Part shown: positions 8,511-16,642 of the stretch, in pieces
Layout: each line of letters starts with the position of its first letter
How positions within the stretch are numbered: the stretch's first letter is position 1
DNA from: Flavisolibacter longurius
GTDB taxonomy: Bacteria; Bacteroidota; Bacteroidia; Chitinophagales; Chitinophagaceae
Assembly: GCA_013327885.1 (NCBI GenBank)
Contig: JABUMY010000007.1
Coordinates: 124,001-188,000, forward strand
DNA: 64,000 bases
Direction: 5' to 3'
The notes under the pieces: generated by a model
Database searches by the model: none
Told to the model about the DNA's origin: nothing
What the model saw: only the letters and a program-made list of their open reading frames with translations
Program-made: the position numbers and the translations under genes

Positions 8511-9059
8511 ATGAGTGAAGCACTGGAAGACAAAAACACGTTTGAATCGGAACTGGACCGGCAGATCGCCAACAGTCCGAAAGACATACCCGGGTGGGGC
8601 GTGGATGCGGATCCTGAAAACGATCCTACGTATCCCATGAAGCACCGCAACGGTGCCGATTACGAACGGCTGAACTATGCACGTCCGCCGCTGCAGCCGC
8701 TGACCGTGGAAGTTTTGCATTCCAATGAGCGGCCTAACGTTACCGCCGCTTTTGGTGCTACGCTGCCACCAAAAGGTGTAAGTGGCGCCATTCGTCGGTA
8801 TGCGTTCAAGCACAGCGAATCGACCTACCTGCATTGGGTGCCTCTCGTGCTGGCCGACCGGATCAACGTTGTGGAAGGCATCATCGACGACATCAAGAAC
8901 GGGCACTTTCCCAACCTCATCGGCGAAAGGGGATGGGCGGCAGAATGGAGATACAACAAGGCCGGCTTGATCAAGAATGTAGCCATCGGCGCAGCCATAA
9001 CCGCGGGCATTGTGATGCTGATCCGCAACCGGCGCAAAGTGGCTCACGAAGATGAATAA
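8511..9059 (+). CDS. Protein of unknown function paired with the alcohol dehydrogenase (182 aa)
   Basis: It starts 10 bases after the dehydrogenase stop and shares its terminator, so both are one transcript. The N-terminal half is polar, with proline and aspartate (DIPGWGVDADPENDPTYPMKH). A central helical part follows (LVLADRINVVEGIIDDI), then a membrane helix near the end (about residues 153-172, IKNVAIGAAITAGIVMLI) and a basic tail RNRRK. It could anchor or accompany the dehydrogenase at the membrane, but this is inference from context; I recognise no domain. Confidence 0.75.
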   Translation: MSEALEDKNTFESELDRQIANSPKDIPGWGVDADPENDPTYPMKHRNGADYERLNYARPPLQPLTVEVLHSNERPNVTAAFGATLPPKGVSGAIRRYAFKHSESTYLHWVPLVLADRINVVEGIIDDIKNGHFPNLIGERGWAAEWRYNKAGLIKNVAIGAAITAGIVMLIRNRRKVAHEDE

Positions 9060-9078
9060 ACAATCGACACAGAAACAT

Positions 9079-9110
9079 AAAGGCTGTCCGCACGGACAGC
9101 CTTTATGTTT
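9079..9110 (+). terminator. Terminator of the dehydrogenase operon
   Basis: Perfect stem aaaggctgtccg / cggacagccttt with loop ca (9079-9104), followed by a T-rich tail. It starts 20 bases after the stop codon. Confidence 0.85.
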
Positions 9111-9229
9111 AACAGGAATACCAACTATCTCAAACAATGCCCCATATTTTCAGCATGCAGATATACTGCACCGGGCTGAAGGCTTTTTGTTTAAATTGCA
9201 GTAACTTATCTACTACTTAACCTTGAACA

Positions 9230-10051
9230 ATGACAGGAATAAAGCAAAGCCAATCGGTACTTGTCCGGAACAATGTGAACATAACCGGCAAGGGAAAAAA
9301 GCCAATGGTGTTTGCCCATGGTTTTGGTTGTGATCAGCATATGTGGCGTCACCTGGTTCCTGCATTTGAAAACGACTTTAAAATTATCCTGTTCGATTAT
9401 GTCGGCGCAGGCAAATCAGACATTACAGCGTATAATCCTGAACGTTATTCCTCGCTGCAGGGCTATGCGCAAGATGTGCTGGATATTTGCGAAGCATTAG
9501 ACCTGCAGGATGTCATTTTTGTCGGCCATTCGGTCAGTGCGATGATTGGCTTGCTGGCAGCCAACAAAGAACCCCGCTATTTCAACCGGCTGATCATGGT
9601 AGGACCTTCTCCCGGCTATATCAATGACGGCGACTACATCGGTGGTTTTGAACGCAGGGACATTGAAGGCTTGCTGGAGACAATGGAAAAAAATTACATT
9701 GGCTGGGCTAACTTCCTGGCACCGGCCATCATGGGCCACAAGGAACGTCCGCACCTTGGCGAAGAACTGGCGGAAAGCTTTTGCTCTACCGACCCGGTGA
9801 TTGCAATTCAATTTGCACAGGCGACGTTTTTTTCCGACAACCGCCGCGATCTGAAGCAGGTCAAAGTGCCCTCGCTGGTGCTACAGTGTTCCGATGATAT
9901 CATTGCCCCACTATCCGTGGGAGCTTTTCTCGAAAAAAATCTACCGCACAGCACGGTCAAGGTTATGAAGGCAACCGGGCATTGCCCGCATTTAAGTGAG
10001 CCCGAAGAAACCATCACCCTCATTCGTGAATACCTTGCTGAAGTAGCATGA
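9230..10051 (+). CDS. RsbQ/KAI2-family alpha/beta hydrolase
   Basis: Small-molecule receptor-type hydrolase of 273 residues with catalytic Ser101 in GHSVS, Asp223 in CSDDIIAP and His251 in TGHCPH. The FAHGFGCDQHMW oxyanion block, the FDYVGAGKSD segment and the GHCPHLSEP ending are hallmarks of the RsbQ/KAI2/D14 subfamily rather than generic lipases. In Bacillus, RsbQ works with the PAS domain of the phosphatase RsbP in energy-stress signalling. Here the stop codon overlaps the start of a PAS-domain histidine kinase (ATGA at 10048-10051), so the pair is translationally coupled. Confidence 0.88.
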   Translation: MTGIKQSQSVLVRNNVNITGKGKKPMVFAHGFGCDQHMWRHLVPAFENDFKIILFDYVGAGKSDITAYNPERYSSLQGYAQDVLDICEALDLQDVIFVGHSVSAMIGLLAANKEPRYFNRLIMVGPSPGYINDGDYIGGFERRDIEGLLETMEKNYIGWANFLAPAIMGHKERPHLGEELAESFCSTDPVIAIQFAQATFFSDNRRDLKQVKVPSLVLQCSDDIIAPLSVGAFLEKNLPHSTVKVMKATGHCPHLSEPEETITLIREYLAEVA

Positions 10052-11286
10052 TGCCACCCTCTTTACAAGATGCGCCCTGCCTTTATTTTTCCGCCACCGA
10101 TGAGGGCATGCTCGTGTCTGTGAACAAAATGCTTTGTATACAATTGGGCTATACGGCTGATGAACTCGTCGGCAGAAAACAGGACCTTATTTTTTCGCTG
10201 CCTACCCGCATCTTTCAGCAAACACATCTTTTCCCGCTCCTGCAAATGCAGGGACATACAGAGGAAATCTATATCACCTTGCTGACAAAGCATGGCGAAT
10301 GGCTGCCGGTTCTGTTAAATGCGGCGCGAACGGAAAAGGATGGCGAGGGAATAACGGAATATGTTGCCATCGTTGTACATAACCGGAAAAAATTTGAGGA
10401 CGAACTGGTAGCAGCCAAAAAAGCTGCGGAAGCCGCCCTGCACGAAAATACAAGCCTCCTACACGCAAAACAGGAACTGCAGCAGCATACCGAAATGCTG
10501 GACCGGCAAATGGCGGTGGTAAAGGAACAGAACGAAGAGTTGCGACAGTTTAACCACGTAGTGACTCACGACATGCAGGAACCGCTGCGGAAACTTCTCC
10601 TGTTTGCCAATATGCTGCTGGAGGAAGCCGGCGATACCAATGCCAAAACGGTCCGGAAGATCAAATCAGTAACGGAGCAGATGCGGCAGATACTTTCGGG
10701 CCTGCAGCAATATGTTTGGCTGGTAGAGGCGCCGGTGGTGCCTTCCCGTTTTTCGCTGGGCGAGGTCATAGCTTCCCTGGTGGAAGAAGTAAAGGAGGAA
10801 AACCCGCTTGTATCCATTTCCGTGCAATGCGAGGACCTGCCACACCTAAGAGCCGACAAAACACAGGTGATCTACCTGCTGAAAGAACTGCTGACAAATG
10901 CAGTCCGGTTCCGGAAAGATCCGGATGCCGCAACCATCCGGTTTTCGGCTTCACTGGTGCAGGAGAATAATTTCCGCAATGTCGAAGACAAATACCAGTA
11001 CACAGATTACCTCCGTATTGTTTGCACCGATGACGGTATGGGATTTGACGCAACTTATAAAGACCAGGTTTTTGAATTGTTCAAACGTCTCCACCCGGAA
11101 AGTGGTCGTGGTGTGGGACTGGCCCTTTGTAAAAAGATCGTGCAAAAACACGGCGGCCTGCTAAAGATCGATAGCAAACAGGGCCAGGGCACCAGCATCG
11201 CTATTTTGCTGCCCCAACAGGAGAGCAACCTGCAGGAGACAAGAATTGTGAAAGAAGGAACAGAAATCAAGCAAAATGAAAGCTGA
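10048..11286 (+). CDS. PAS-domain sensor histidine kinase
   Basis: Soluble 412-residue kinase: PAS domain (about 8-115, with FSATDEGMLVSVNKMLCIQL), coiled coil (120-165), HisKA with phospho-acceptor His174 in VTHDMQEPLRK, and HATPase (about 255-395) with the N box ELLTNAVRF, the G1 box DDGMGFD and GRGVGLALCKKI. It has no membrane helix, so it senses inside the cell. ATG at 10048 overlaps the RsbQ-like gene by four bases, and its end overlaps the response-regulator start. It probably takes its cue from the hydrolase, as RsbP does from RsbQ, but signals by phosphotransfer. Confidence 0.9.
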   Translation: MMPPSLQDAPCLYFSATDEGMLVSVNKMLCIQLGYTADELVGRKQDLIFSLPTRIFQQTHLFPLLQMQGHTEEIYITLLTKHGEWLPVLLNAARTEKDGEGITEYVAIVVHNRKKFEDELVAAKKAAEAALHENTSLLHAKQELQQHTEMLDRQMAVVKEQNEELRQFNHVVTHDMQEPLRKLLLFANMLLEEAGDTNAKTVRKIKSVTEQMRQILSGLQQYVWLVEAPVVPSRFSLGEVIASLVEEVKEENPLVSISVQCEDLPHLRADKTQVIYLLKELLTNAVRFRKDPDAATIRFSASLVQENNFRNVEDKYQYTDYLRIVCTDDGMGFDATYKDQVFELFKRLHPESGRGVGLALCKKIVQKHGGLLKIDSKQGQGTSIAILLPQQESNLQETRIVKEGTEIKQNES

Positions 11287-11701
11287 CAAAAAAAAGATCT
11301 TATACGTGGATGATGATGCGGACGACAGGGAACTACTAACCGACGCCATCTCCCATGCCGACCCCAACATAGATGTTGTGCTAACGGTAAACGGGGTGGA
11401 AGCGCTGACCTACCTATACACCTTAAAAAGTAAAGGCGATAATTATCCAGGCGTTATTATCCTGGACCTGAACATGCCTTACATGGATGGCAAAACAACC
11501 TTTGAAAAACTGCGCAGCGATAAAGACATGCAGGGTATACCGGTGGTGGTGCTTTCATCCAGTGAAAAGAAGGCGGACAAAACGCTTTTTACCGACATGG
11601 GGGTGGTCTTTCATACCAAACCTACCACGCTGTCCGGCCTGGGTCAGATCGTGGACCAGGTGATCGGTGTTTGCCGTAATAATTCCACTGCGGAAGCATG
11701 A
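11276..11701 (+). CDS. Single-domain response regulator (Rcp1/CheY-like)
   Basis: A 141-residue receiver with the acidic pair in ILYVDDDADDRE, phospho-acceptor Asp64 in ILDLNMPYMDG, SS in VVVLSSSEKKAD and the conserved Lys in FHTKP. There is no output domain, so it acts by protein contact or as a relay, as Rcp1-type regulators do with this class of kinase. The ATG lies 10 bases inside the end of the kinase gene, making it the third gene of a coupled operon. Confidence 0.92.
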   Translation: MKADKKKILYVDDDADDRELLTDAISHADPNIDVVLTVNGVEALTYLYTLKSKGDNYPGVIILDLNMPYMDGKTTFEKLRSDKDMQGIPVVVLSSSEKKADKTLFTDMGVVFHTKPTTLSGLGQIVDQVIGVCRNNSTAEA

Positions 11702-11743
11702 TTGTGATAGAAGAAGCCTGGCATCGTCAGACTATAGAAATAA

Positions 11744-12889
11744 TTATCCCGTTACGGTAGTATCTTCTTTCTCTCCTTCAGCGCTGCTTTCCACCCACAC
11801 TCTTTTTTTGGGTAAGCTATTCGGATAGACTTCCTGTATGCGGGCTATCAGCGTTTCTCGTACATGGCACCGCAGGTCAAAGGCCCGGCCGGATGAATAG
11901 GCAGAAACAAGGGCCCTTAGTTCCATTACCTCCTGCTTAAAATCCGTGACCATCAGGTTGGCCACACGCTTGTCCCACAGCGGATGGTCCTGTACGATCT
12001 TCATCAATTCTTCCCGCAGCCAGGCCACCGGTATGGAATAATCAACATAGAGATAGACGGTTCCCAGCATCTCTGTTGTTTTGCGGGTCCAGTTCTGAAA
12101 AGGTTTTTCAATAAAATAATTAATGGGAACGATCATGCGCCGGTTATCCCAGATACGCACCACCACATAGGTGAGTGTCAGTTCTTCTATCCGCCCGAAT
12201 TCTCCTTCAATGATCACTTCATCATCGATGCGGATAGGTTGAGTAAAAGCGATTTGAAATCCTGCCAGCAGGTTGCCCAGTGATTTCTGCGCCGCAAAGC
12301 CGATGATGATACCGCCAATGCCAACACCGGTCAGTAAGCCCGTGCCTACCTTGCGCATGGTTTCAAAGGTGAGCAGCACTGCGCCAATGGCCAGCAGCAC
12401 AATGATAAAAACAACCACCCGCCGGATGTAAATCAGTTGCGTGATGATTTGTCGTTGCCGGAAGTTATCGGGAGTGTTGATGTCGATCTTGCGGTGAATG
12501 ATATCCTGCGCTACGCGGATGCTGCGAATCACCAGCCAGGCAAAAATGACGATCAGGAAAACTTCCGTCCACTTGCTGATAAAAGACCGCACACCAGAGG
12601 GCAGTTGCAGCAAAGGAATAATGTTGTTGAAACAAAACAGGGGCACTAAAAACGAAAGGGGTGTGGTAAGGTGCGTCAGGAGCGATTGCACCAGGCCTCG
12701 CTGTGACCGATCCTCGCCTTTTTTGCGAATGAAAAAAGAAAGAAAGGTGCTGATGAGCAAGCCGGCCAGTACAGCGGCAGCAATTAACAGGATGTTCCAG
12801 AGATAAGGTGGCAAATGCCATTGGCGTAGCAGGTCCTGCACAAATTTTTGCATAGCCCAATTGGCAGCAAAAACTGTACTTGGCAACAT
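11744..12889 (-). CDS. MscS-family mechanosensitive ion channel
   Basis: 381 residues with four to five membrane helices between about 26 and 200. The pore helix region is GTGLLTGVGIGGIIIGFAAQ followed by KSLGNLLAGFQIAFTQPIRI, the diagnostic MscS block. A cytoplasmic beta domain follows (VIIEGEFGRIEELTLTYVVV, then NYFIEKPFQNWTR). It opens under membrane tension to release solutes on hypo-osmotic shock. The start (MLPSTVFAANW) lies only 2 bases after the stop of the cyanophycinase region, so the two are read together. A second ATG at residue 13 is possible. Confidence 0.9.
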   Translation of the reverse strand: MLPSTVFAANWAMQKFVQDLLRQWHLPPYLWNILLIAAAVLAGLLISTFLSFFIRKKGEDRSQRGLVQSLLTHLTTPLSFLVPLFCFNNIIPLLQLPSGVRSFISKWTEVFLIVIFAWLVIRSIRVAQDIIHRKIDINTPDNFRQRQIITQLIYIRRVVVFIIVLLAIGAVLLTFETMRKVGTGLLTGVGIGGIIIGFAAQKSLGNLLAGFQIAFTQPIRIDDEVIIEGEFGRIEELTLTYVVVRIWDNRRMIVPINYFIEKPFQNWTRKTTEMLGTVYLYVDYSIPVAWLREELMKIVQDHPLWDKRVANLMVTDFKQEVMELRALVSAYSSGRAFDLRCHVRETLIARIQEVYPNSLPKKRVWVESSAEGEKEDTTVTG

Positions 12890-12891
12890 CG

Positions 12892-13353
12892 TTATTTATG
12901 TAGCGGACTGATCTGCGGAATATGATAATGGTCGCCATCGGAAATCAAGTGCACTTTCAGATTCCATGCAGAAATGGGTTTGTCAGAAGTAAAGTCATCA
13001 ATGTTTGTTTTTTCAATGTCAAAACCTTCTATCACGATGATCATCCCTGTGCCCACCACTTCGGCCTGCACGCCATTTTGCACAACCAGGGCCGTATCTT
13101 CTTCAATGCCGATGCCGATGCAGGTAGGATTGGTAACGATCACCTGCGCCATGCGAACAAAGCGGCCACGATGAACAAAATGCGTATCCACGGTGACGTC
13201 TTTTAAAAACTCAAGCCCGGTGGTGATTTTGATGGCGCCACCTTTTTCCTGCACTTCTTCATTGCCGGCATAGATCATGGGAGTAGACAAGGCCATGGCG
13301 CCGGCGCTGGTGCCTGCGATCACTATTTTTTCAGTGATGTAGCGTTCTTTCAA
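12892..13353 (-). CDS. Cyanophycinase C-terminal fragment
   Basis: Same frame as the N-terminal fragment, beginning directly after the TAA at a TTG codon that could act as a start. It carries GTSAGAMALSTPMIY (nucleophile elbow), THFVHRGRFVRMAQ and GIGIEEDTALVV, all conserved in the C-terminal half of cyanophycinases. Reinitiation after the stop could make this half as a separate chain, but no evidence for that is visible. Confidence 0.55.
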   Translation of the reverse strand: MKERYITEKIVIAGTSAGAMALSTPMIYAGNEEVQEKGGAIKITTGLEFLKDVTVDTHFVHRGRFVRMAQVIVTNPTCIGIGIEEDTALVVQNGVQAEVVGTGMIIVIEGFDIEKTNIDDFTSDKPISAWNLKVHLISDGDHYHIPQISPLHK

Positions 13354-13770
13354 TTATAGTAAGAACGGTGTGCCGCCATACAGCGCAGTCAACTTTAACT
13401 GGTCGCCACCCGTAAAGAAAAGGGCATCCGCTTTTTTCACTCTTTGTTCAAGGTCTTCGTCCAGGACGTCTTTGCGCACCTTGTGATGGATATGTCCTAA
13501 TTGGGCGATACCAATTTTTTCAAATGCCCGTTGGTAACGCCGGAACATTTCCGGCCCGTTATCGCTGGCCGTTGTCACTACCTCTACAACCGGATCTTTT
13601 TTGTGCGTAAGCTTTTTGAACGTTTCCAGTACTTTCAGGGCAACAAAGTCCGACGGCTCTTCTTTGTTTTCGGGGTGCTTTTCACCTTTGTTTTCTTTCC
13701 CACCGATCAGCAGCAGCGTACCTTTTGGTATGGGACAATGATTTTCTTTGCCATTTCGTTTGTCTTTCAT
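13354..13770 (-). CDS. Cyanophycinase N-terminal fragment
   Basis: The translatable first part, ending ...ALYGGTPFLL before the TAA. It has the glycine-rich first strand and the TGGDQ loop but lacks the nucleophile serine and most of the catalytic site, so alone it should be inactive. ATG at 13770 is preferred over a TTG at 13800. Confidence 0.6.
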   Translation of the reverse strand: MKDKRNGKENHCPIPKGTLLLIGGKENKGEKHPENKEEPSDFVALKVLETFKKLTHKKDPVVEVVTTASDNGPEMFRRYQRAFEKIGIAQLGHIHHKVRKDVLDEDLEQRVKKADALFFTGGDQLKLTALYGGTPFLL

Positions 13771-13993
13771 GCAAGCTTTTTCCAGGTTTATGGTTTGCAA
13801 TTTTTACACCAGCAACTCAAAGCTGAGCTCAGGGAAAGGGCATAACGGTACCGTATAGGTGAAAAATGGTCGCCGCTGTTTTTTGAAATGCATCTCTAAT
13901 GCGTAACTCGTGTTATTATCCCTATCGATTGCTTAAACCAACGGTAAACCGCATTTGTGCAGGATTGTTTATTTTTCAGGTAAAACAACGCGT

Positions 13994-14725
13994 ATGATAC
14001 GGACAGGTTTTTTCGTTGGATTTGTACTGGCCACCGCGGTGCTGGCGCTGGCTTTTCGCAAACCGGTTACAGCCGAAGCAGTTTCCGGTGCCTGGCAATT
14101 GCAGAAAGGGGCTGAACAACAAGTATTGCTGATCCAGGACGGGTATGTTACCCATACCACCTTTGATAAAGCGGGCAAGCGTTTTTTGCAAACAAGAGGC
14201 GGCACCCTTGCACTGGCTTCCGGCAAGCTGGAAGTGGCGTATGAATTTGATACAAAAGAAAAAGAAAACGTGGGCACCAAGACAGGTTATTCCTATAGCC
14301 TGCAAGGGGACAAATTGACAACAAATTTGAGCGGGACTGAAGAAACCTGGCAGCGGGTTGATGAAGGCAAGGACGGGCTTTCGGGCCTGTGGGAAATTAC
14401 GGCACGCAAAGGGGAAAGCGGTCTCACACCGATCCACAGGACAGGTACCCGCAAAACCATAAAGATCCTTTCCGGCACACGGTTCCAGTGGGCGGCTATC
14501 GACCCGGGCGCCAAGCAATTTATGGGAACCGGCGGCGGTACCTATACCTTCCGCGACGGCAAGTACACCGAGAACATCGAGTTTTTTTCAAGGGACAGCA
14601 GTAGGGTAGGAAGCTCCCTATCGTTTGATGGAAAGCTGGAGGCTGGCGACTGGCACCACAGCGGCTTAAGCTCACGCGGCGAACCGATCTACGAGGTCTG
14701 GAGCAGGGGGAAGAAGAGTCAATAG
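13994..14725 (+). CDS. Secreted protein with two lipocalin-like halves (243 aa)
   Basis: MIRTGFFVGFVLATAVLALAF is a signal peptide or anchor; ATG 13994 is chosen over the in-frame ATG at 13955 because it puts the signal at the N-terminus. Two similar halves follow: one starts VSGAWQLQKGAEQQVLL (about 30-125), the other LSGLWEITARKGE (about 130-243) with GGGTYTFRDGKYTE. The GxW openings and strand pattern suggest lipocalin-like barrels, but the function is unknown. It converges on sodC across a strong shared terminator. Confidence 0.75.
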   Translation: MIRTGFFVGFVLATAVLALAFRKPVTAEAVSGAWQLQKGAEQQVLLIQDGYVTHTTFDKAGKRFLQTRGGTLALASGKLEVAYEFDTKEKENVGTKTGYSYSLQGDKLTTNLSGTEETWQRVDEGKDGLSGLWEITARKGESGLTPIHRTGTRKTIKILSGTRFQWAAIDPGAKQFMGTGGGTYTFRDGKYTENIEFFSRDSSRVGSSLSFDGKLEAGDWHHSGLSSRGEPIYEVWSRGKKSQ

Positions 14726-14763
14726 GCAATAAACAATAGGCAATAAGCAATGGGCAATAAGCA

Positions 14764-14806
14764 AAAAGCCGGGGTGTTGATAAATCATCAACACCCCGGC
14801 TTTTTA
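14764..14806. terminator. Bidirectional terminator between convergent genes
   Basis: Long perfect hairpin: arms aaaaagccggggtgttgat (14765-14783) and the exact complement atcaacaccccggcttttt (14788-14806), with loop aaat. It has A runs on the left and T runs on the right, so it works for both the 14725 end and the sodC end. It is embedded in short A+T-rich repeats of the type caataggcaataagc on both sides. Confidence 0.85.
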
Positions 14807-14860
14807 TTTTATTCATAAGCAAATGGCATTGTCAATTTCCCATTGCTTATTGCCTATTGT

Positions 14861-15505
14861 TTACTGCGTTTTCGCTGTGATCACACCACAGCCAATCCGT
14901 CCGCCGGAGTTGCCGGTAGGTTGCGACTTGTAGTCGTCAACACCGCCATGCACCATCACAGTTTTGTTGAGAATATTCTTTTGTGCATCGCTGCCGCCAA
15001 TGGCCCACAGGTCGGTTTCCACATCCATTTTACCATTACCTTGTGCATCCAGTTTTACGTTGCCAATGTCGCCGGCATGAAACTGTCCTTCACCCCATTT
15101 GCCATGGGCTGTATTGGTAGGGTTCCAGTGGCCACCGGCTGCTTTTGCCGTATCGGCACAGGTGCCGTGCTCGTGCAGGTGCACCGCCACGCTTTTGTTG
15201 GCTTTGGCAGGAATGGCCAGGTTCAGCAACAGTTTCACTTTGCCGTTGTTCTGGCGCTCAAAACGTGCCGTACCGCTTACGGTCGTATCGGCATAAGTTC
15301 CAGAAAGAGGCGCTTCCGCCACCATAGCGCTGGTGGTGTCGGCAGTAACCATACCACCATGCCCACCGGAATCATGTGCTGTAGTTGTGGTGGTGTCAGT
15401 GTCAGTGGTAGTGGTTTCGCTGGTATTGTCTGCACAAGCCGTAAGAATGGCCAGGGGACAGGCAAGCAGTAACATGGTCTTAAATGAAAGCATTGTTTTT
15501 TTCAT
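14861..15505 (-). CDS. sodC: Cu-Zn superoxide dismutase, lipoprotein
   Basis: It converts superoxide to oxygen and peroxide outside the cytoplasm. The start is set at MKKTMLSFKT (15505); the frame continues to 15619 without signal features. The lipobox is LTAC. A Thr/Asp-rich linker (about 27-60) precedes the enzyme domain. Metal ligands are visible in VAVHLHEHGTC, GGHWNPTNTAHG, GQFHAGDIGN and VMVHGGVDDY, and the active-site arginine in GGRIGCGVI. Two cysteines (GTC and GCG) should form the conserved disulfide. The length of 214 residues is normal. Confidence 0.95.
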   Translation of the reverse strand: MKKTMLSFKTMLLLACPLAILTACADNTSETTTTDTDTTTTTAHDSGGHGGMVTADTTSAMVAEAPLSGTYADTTVSGTARFERQNNGKVKLLLNLAIPAKANKSVAVHLHEHGTCADTAKAAGGHWNPTNTAHGKWGEGQFHAGDIGNVKLDAQGNGKMDVETDLWAIGGSDAQKNILNKTVMVHGGVDDYKSQPTGNSGGRIGCGVITAKTQ

Positions 15506-15631
15506 ATTCCTTGATTTTTGTAAGAGGAAGCGTTTTGAATGGTGGAAAATTCTATAAAATCCATGCCATTGCCGGGCTATATACCTGCTTTTTACAAAGT
15601 AAGGGAAACAGCCTGGCAACAGCGACGGTCC

Positions 15632-16348
15632 TTAGCCTTTGCCCGGTTTTGAGGGACGTACTTCTATTTTGCTAGGCAGGGTGCGGGGGTGCATGCTGAG
15701 CAGGTCTTTAACCATCTGCCCAATGTCTTCCGGCTGGATCTTCCAGGCATCGGCTTCCGATGGCGTGTGGTCGTTAAAATGGGTGGCTACAGAGCCTGGC
15801 ATAATGGTAGTTACCTTGATGCCGTACTTGCGAAGGTCAAGCATGATGGCCTGCGAAAAACCAACGAGACCAAATTTGCTGGCATTGTAGGCTGCGCCGT
15901 TCTCAAAAAAGTTGGTGCCGGCCAAACTGGCCACCGTAATGATATAGCCTTCTGATTTTTTCAGCGCATCAATACTGGCTTTTACGCTGTTAAAAACGCC
16001 GGTCAGGTTGGTGTCGATGGTCGCTTTCCAATCTTCTTCCGAAAGTTGGTCAATGGGTGCAAAATGACCAACGCCGGCGTTGGCGACCAATACGTCGAGT
16101 TGGCCAAATTTTTCAAGGATGGCTGCCACTGTCTTTGTTTCATCTTCCAGCGTTCCTACGTTCGATTGCAAAGCCAGGATCCTGGAAGGATCGGCACCCA
16201 GCGACTGCGCAGCTTTGTCGGCTGCTTCCTGCTGCCGGCTGGTGATCACAACCCGCATGCCTGCGTCCAACAATGTTTTGGCCACACCATACCCAATTCC
16301 TTTGCTACCGCCTGTGATGTAGGCTACTTTGTTTTTCAAATCTGTCAT
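15632..16348 (-). CDS. Short-chain dehydrogenase/reductase (SDR)
   Basis: Classical SDR of 238 residues with cofactor motif TGGSKGIG (residues 12-19), NAG in VLVANAGVG, catalytic Ser in ITVASLAG and YNASK with the active Tyr and Lys. The Arg after the second strand (TSRQQ) suggests NADP(H). The substrate is unknown; it resembles FabG-type and 3-ketoacyl reductase-like enzymes, but not closely enough to name. It ends downstream of sodC on the same strand, with 126 bases between. Confidence 0.9.
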   Translation of the reverse strand: MTDLKNKVAYITGGSKGIGYGVAKTLLDAGMRVVITSRQQEAADKAAQSLGADPSRILALQSNVGTLEDETKTVAAILEKFGQLDVLVANAGVGHFAPIDQLSEEDWKATIDTNLTGVFNSVKASIDALKKSEGYIITVASLAGTNFFENGAAYNASKFGLVGFSQAIMLDLRKYGIKVTTIMPGSVATHFNDHTPSEADAWKIQPEDIGQMVKDLLSMHPRTLPSKIEVRPSKPGKG

Positions 16349-16642
16349 ATCCGTTTCGTTTAACTGTTATTGATCTGTTGTTGCGTTCTCAACAGCAAAG
16401 TAAAGCATACGAGGAGGAAAAAGAAACAGGTTCATGCATGGGCAGTGGAAAACTTTTTCCTGGATGGTCTTGCTGAAAAGAAACTATTCGTATACCCTGC
16501 TACACAACTGAAGTGTTCTTACAGCCTACATCCCTGCGGCTGAAAGCGGAACTTGCTGCGGTGTTTTCGGCATTTCATACGCAATGCGCTGGCCTTTGCT
16601 TTCTGGGCCTTCTATTTTTATGGCAAGTAAATTATAACCAAC

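Larger units (their letters stand above)
12892..13770 (-). pseudogene. cphB: Cyanophycinase, interrupted by an in-frame TAA
   Basis: Cyanophycinase is a serine peptidase that cuts the storage polymer cyanophycin into beta-Asp-Arg dipeptides. The N-terminal half (13770 down to 13354, 138 aa) has PKGTLLLIGGKENKG and the family block FFTGGDQLKLTALYGGTP. The C-terminal half (12892-13353, 153 aa) continues in the same frame with KERYITEKIVIAGTSAGAM, carrying the nucleophile serine elbow. Between them sits only one TAA (complement of 13354-13356). Joined length would be about 291 residues, normal for the family. Both halves look otherwise intact, so this is a fresh nonsense mutation, a readthrough gene or a base-call error. 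Confidence 0.8.

Noticed and set aside
8460-9137. 225-residue minus-strand frame
   Set aside because: It crosses the terminator at 9079-9110 and runs antisense to two plus-strand genes.
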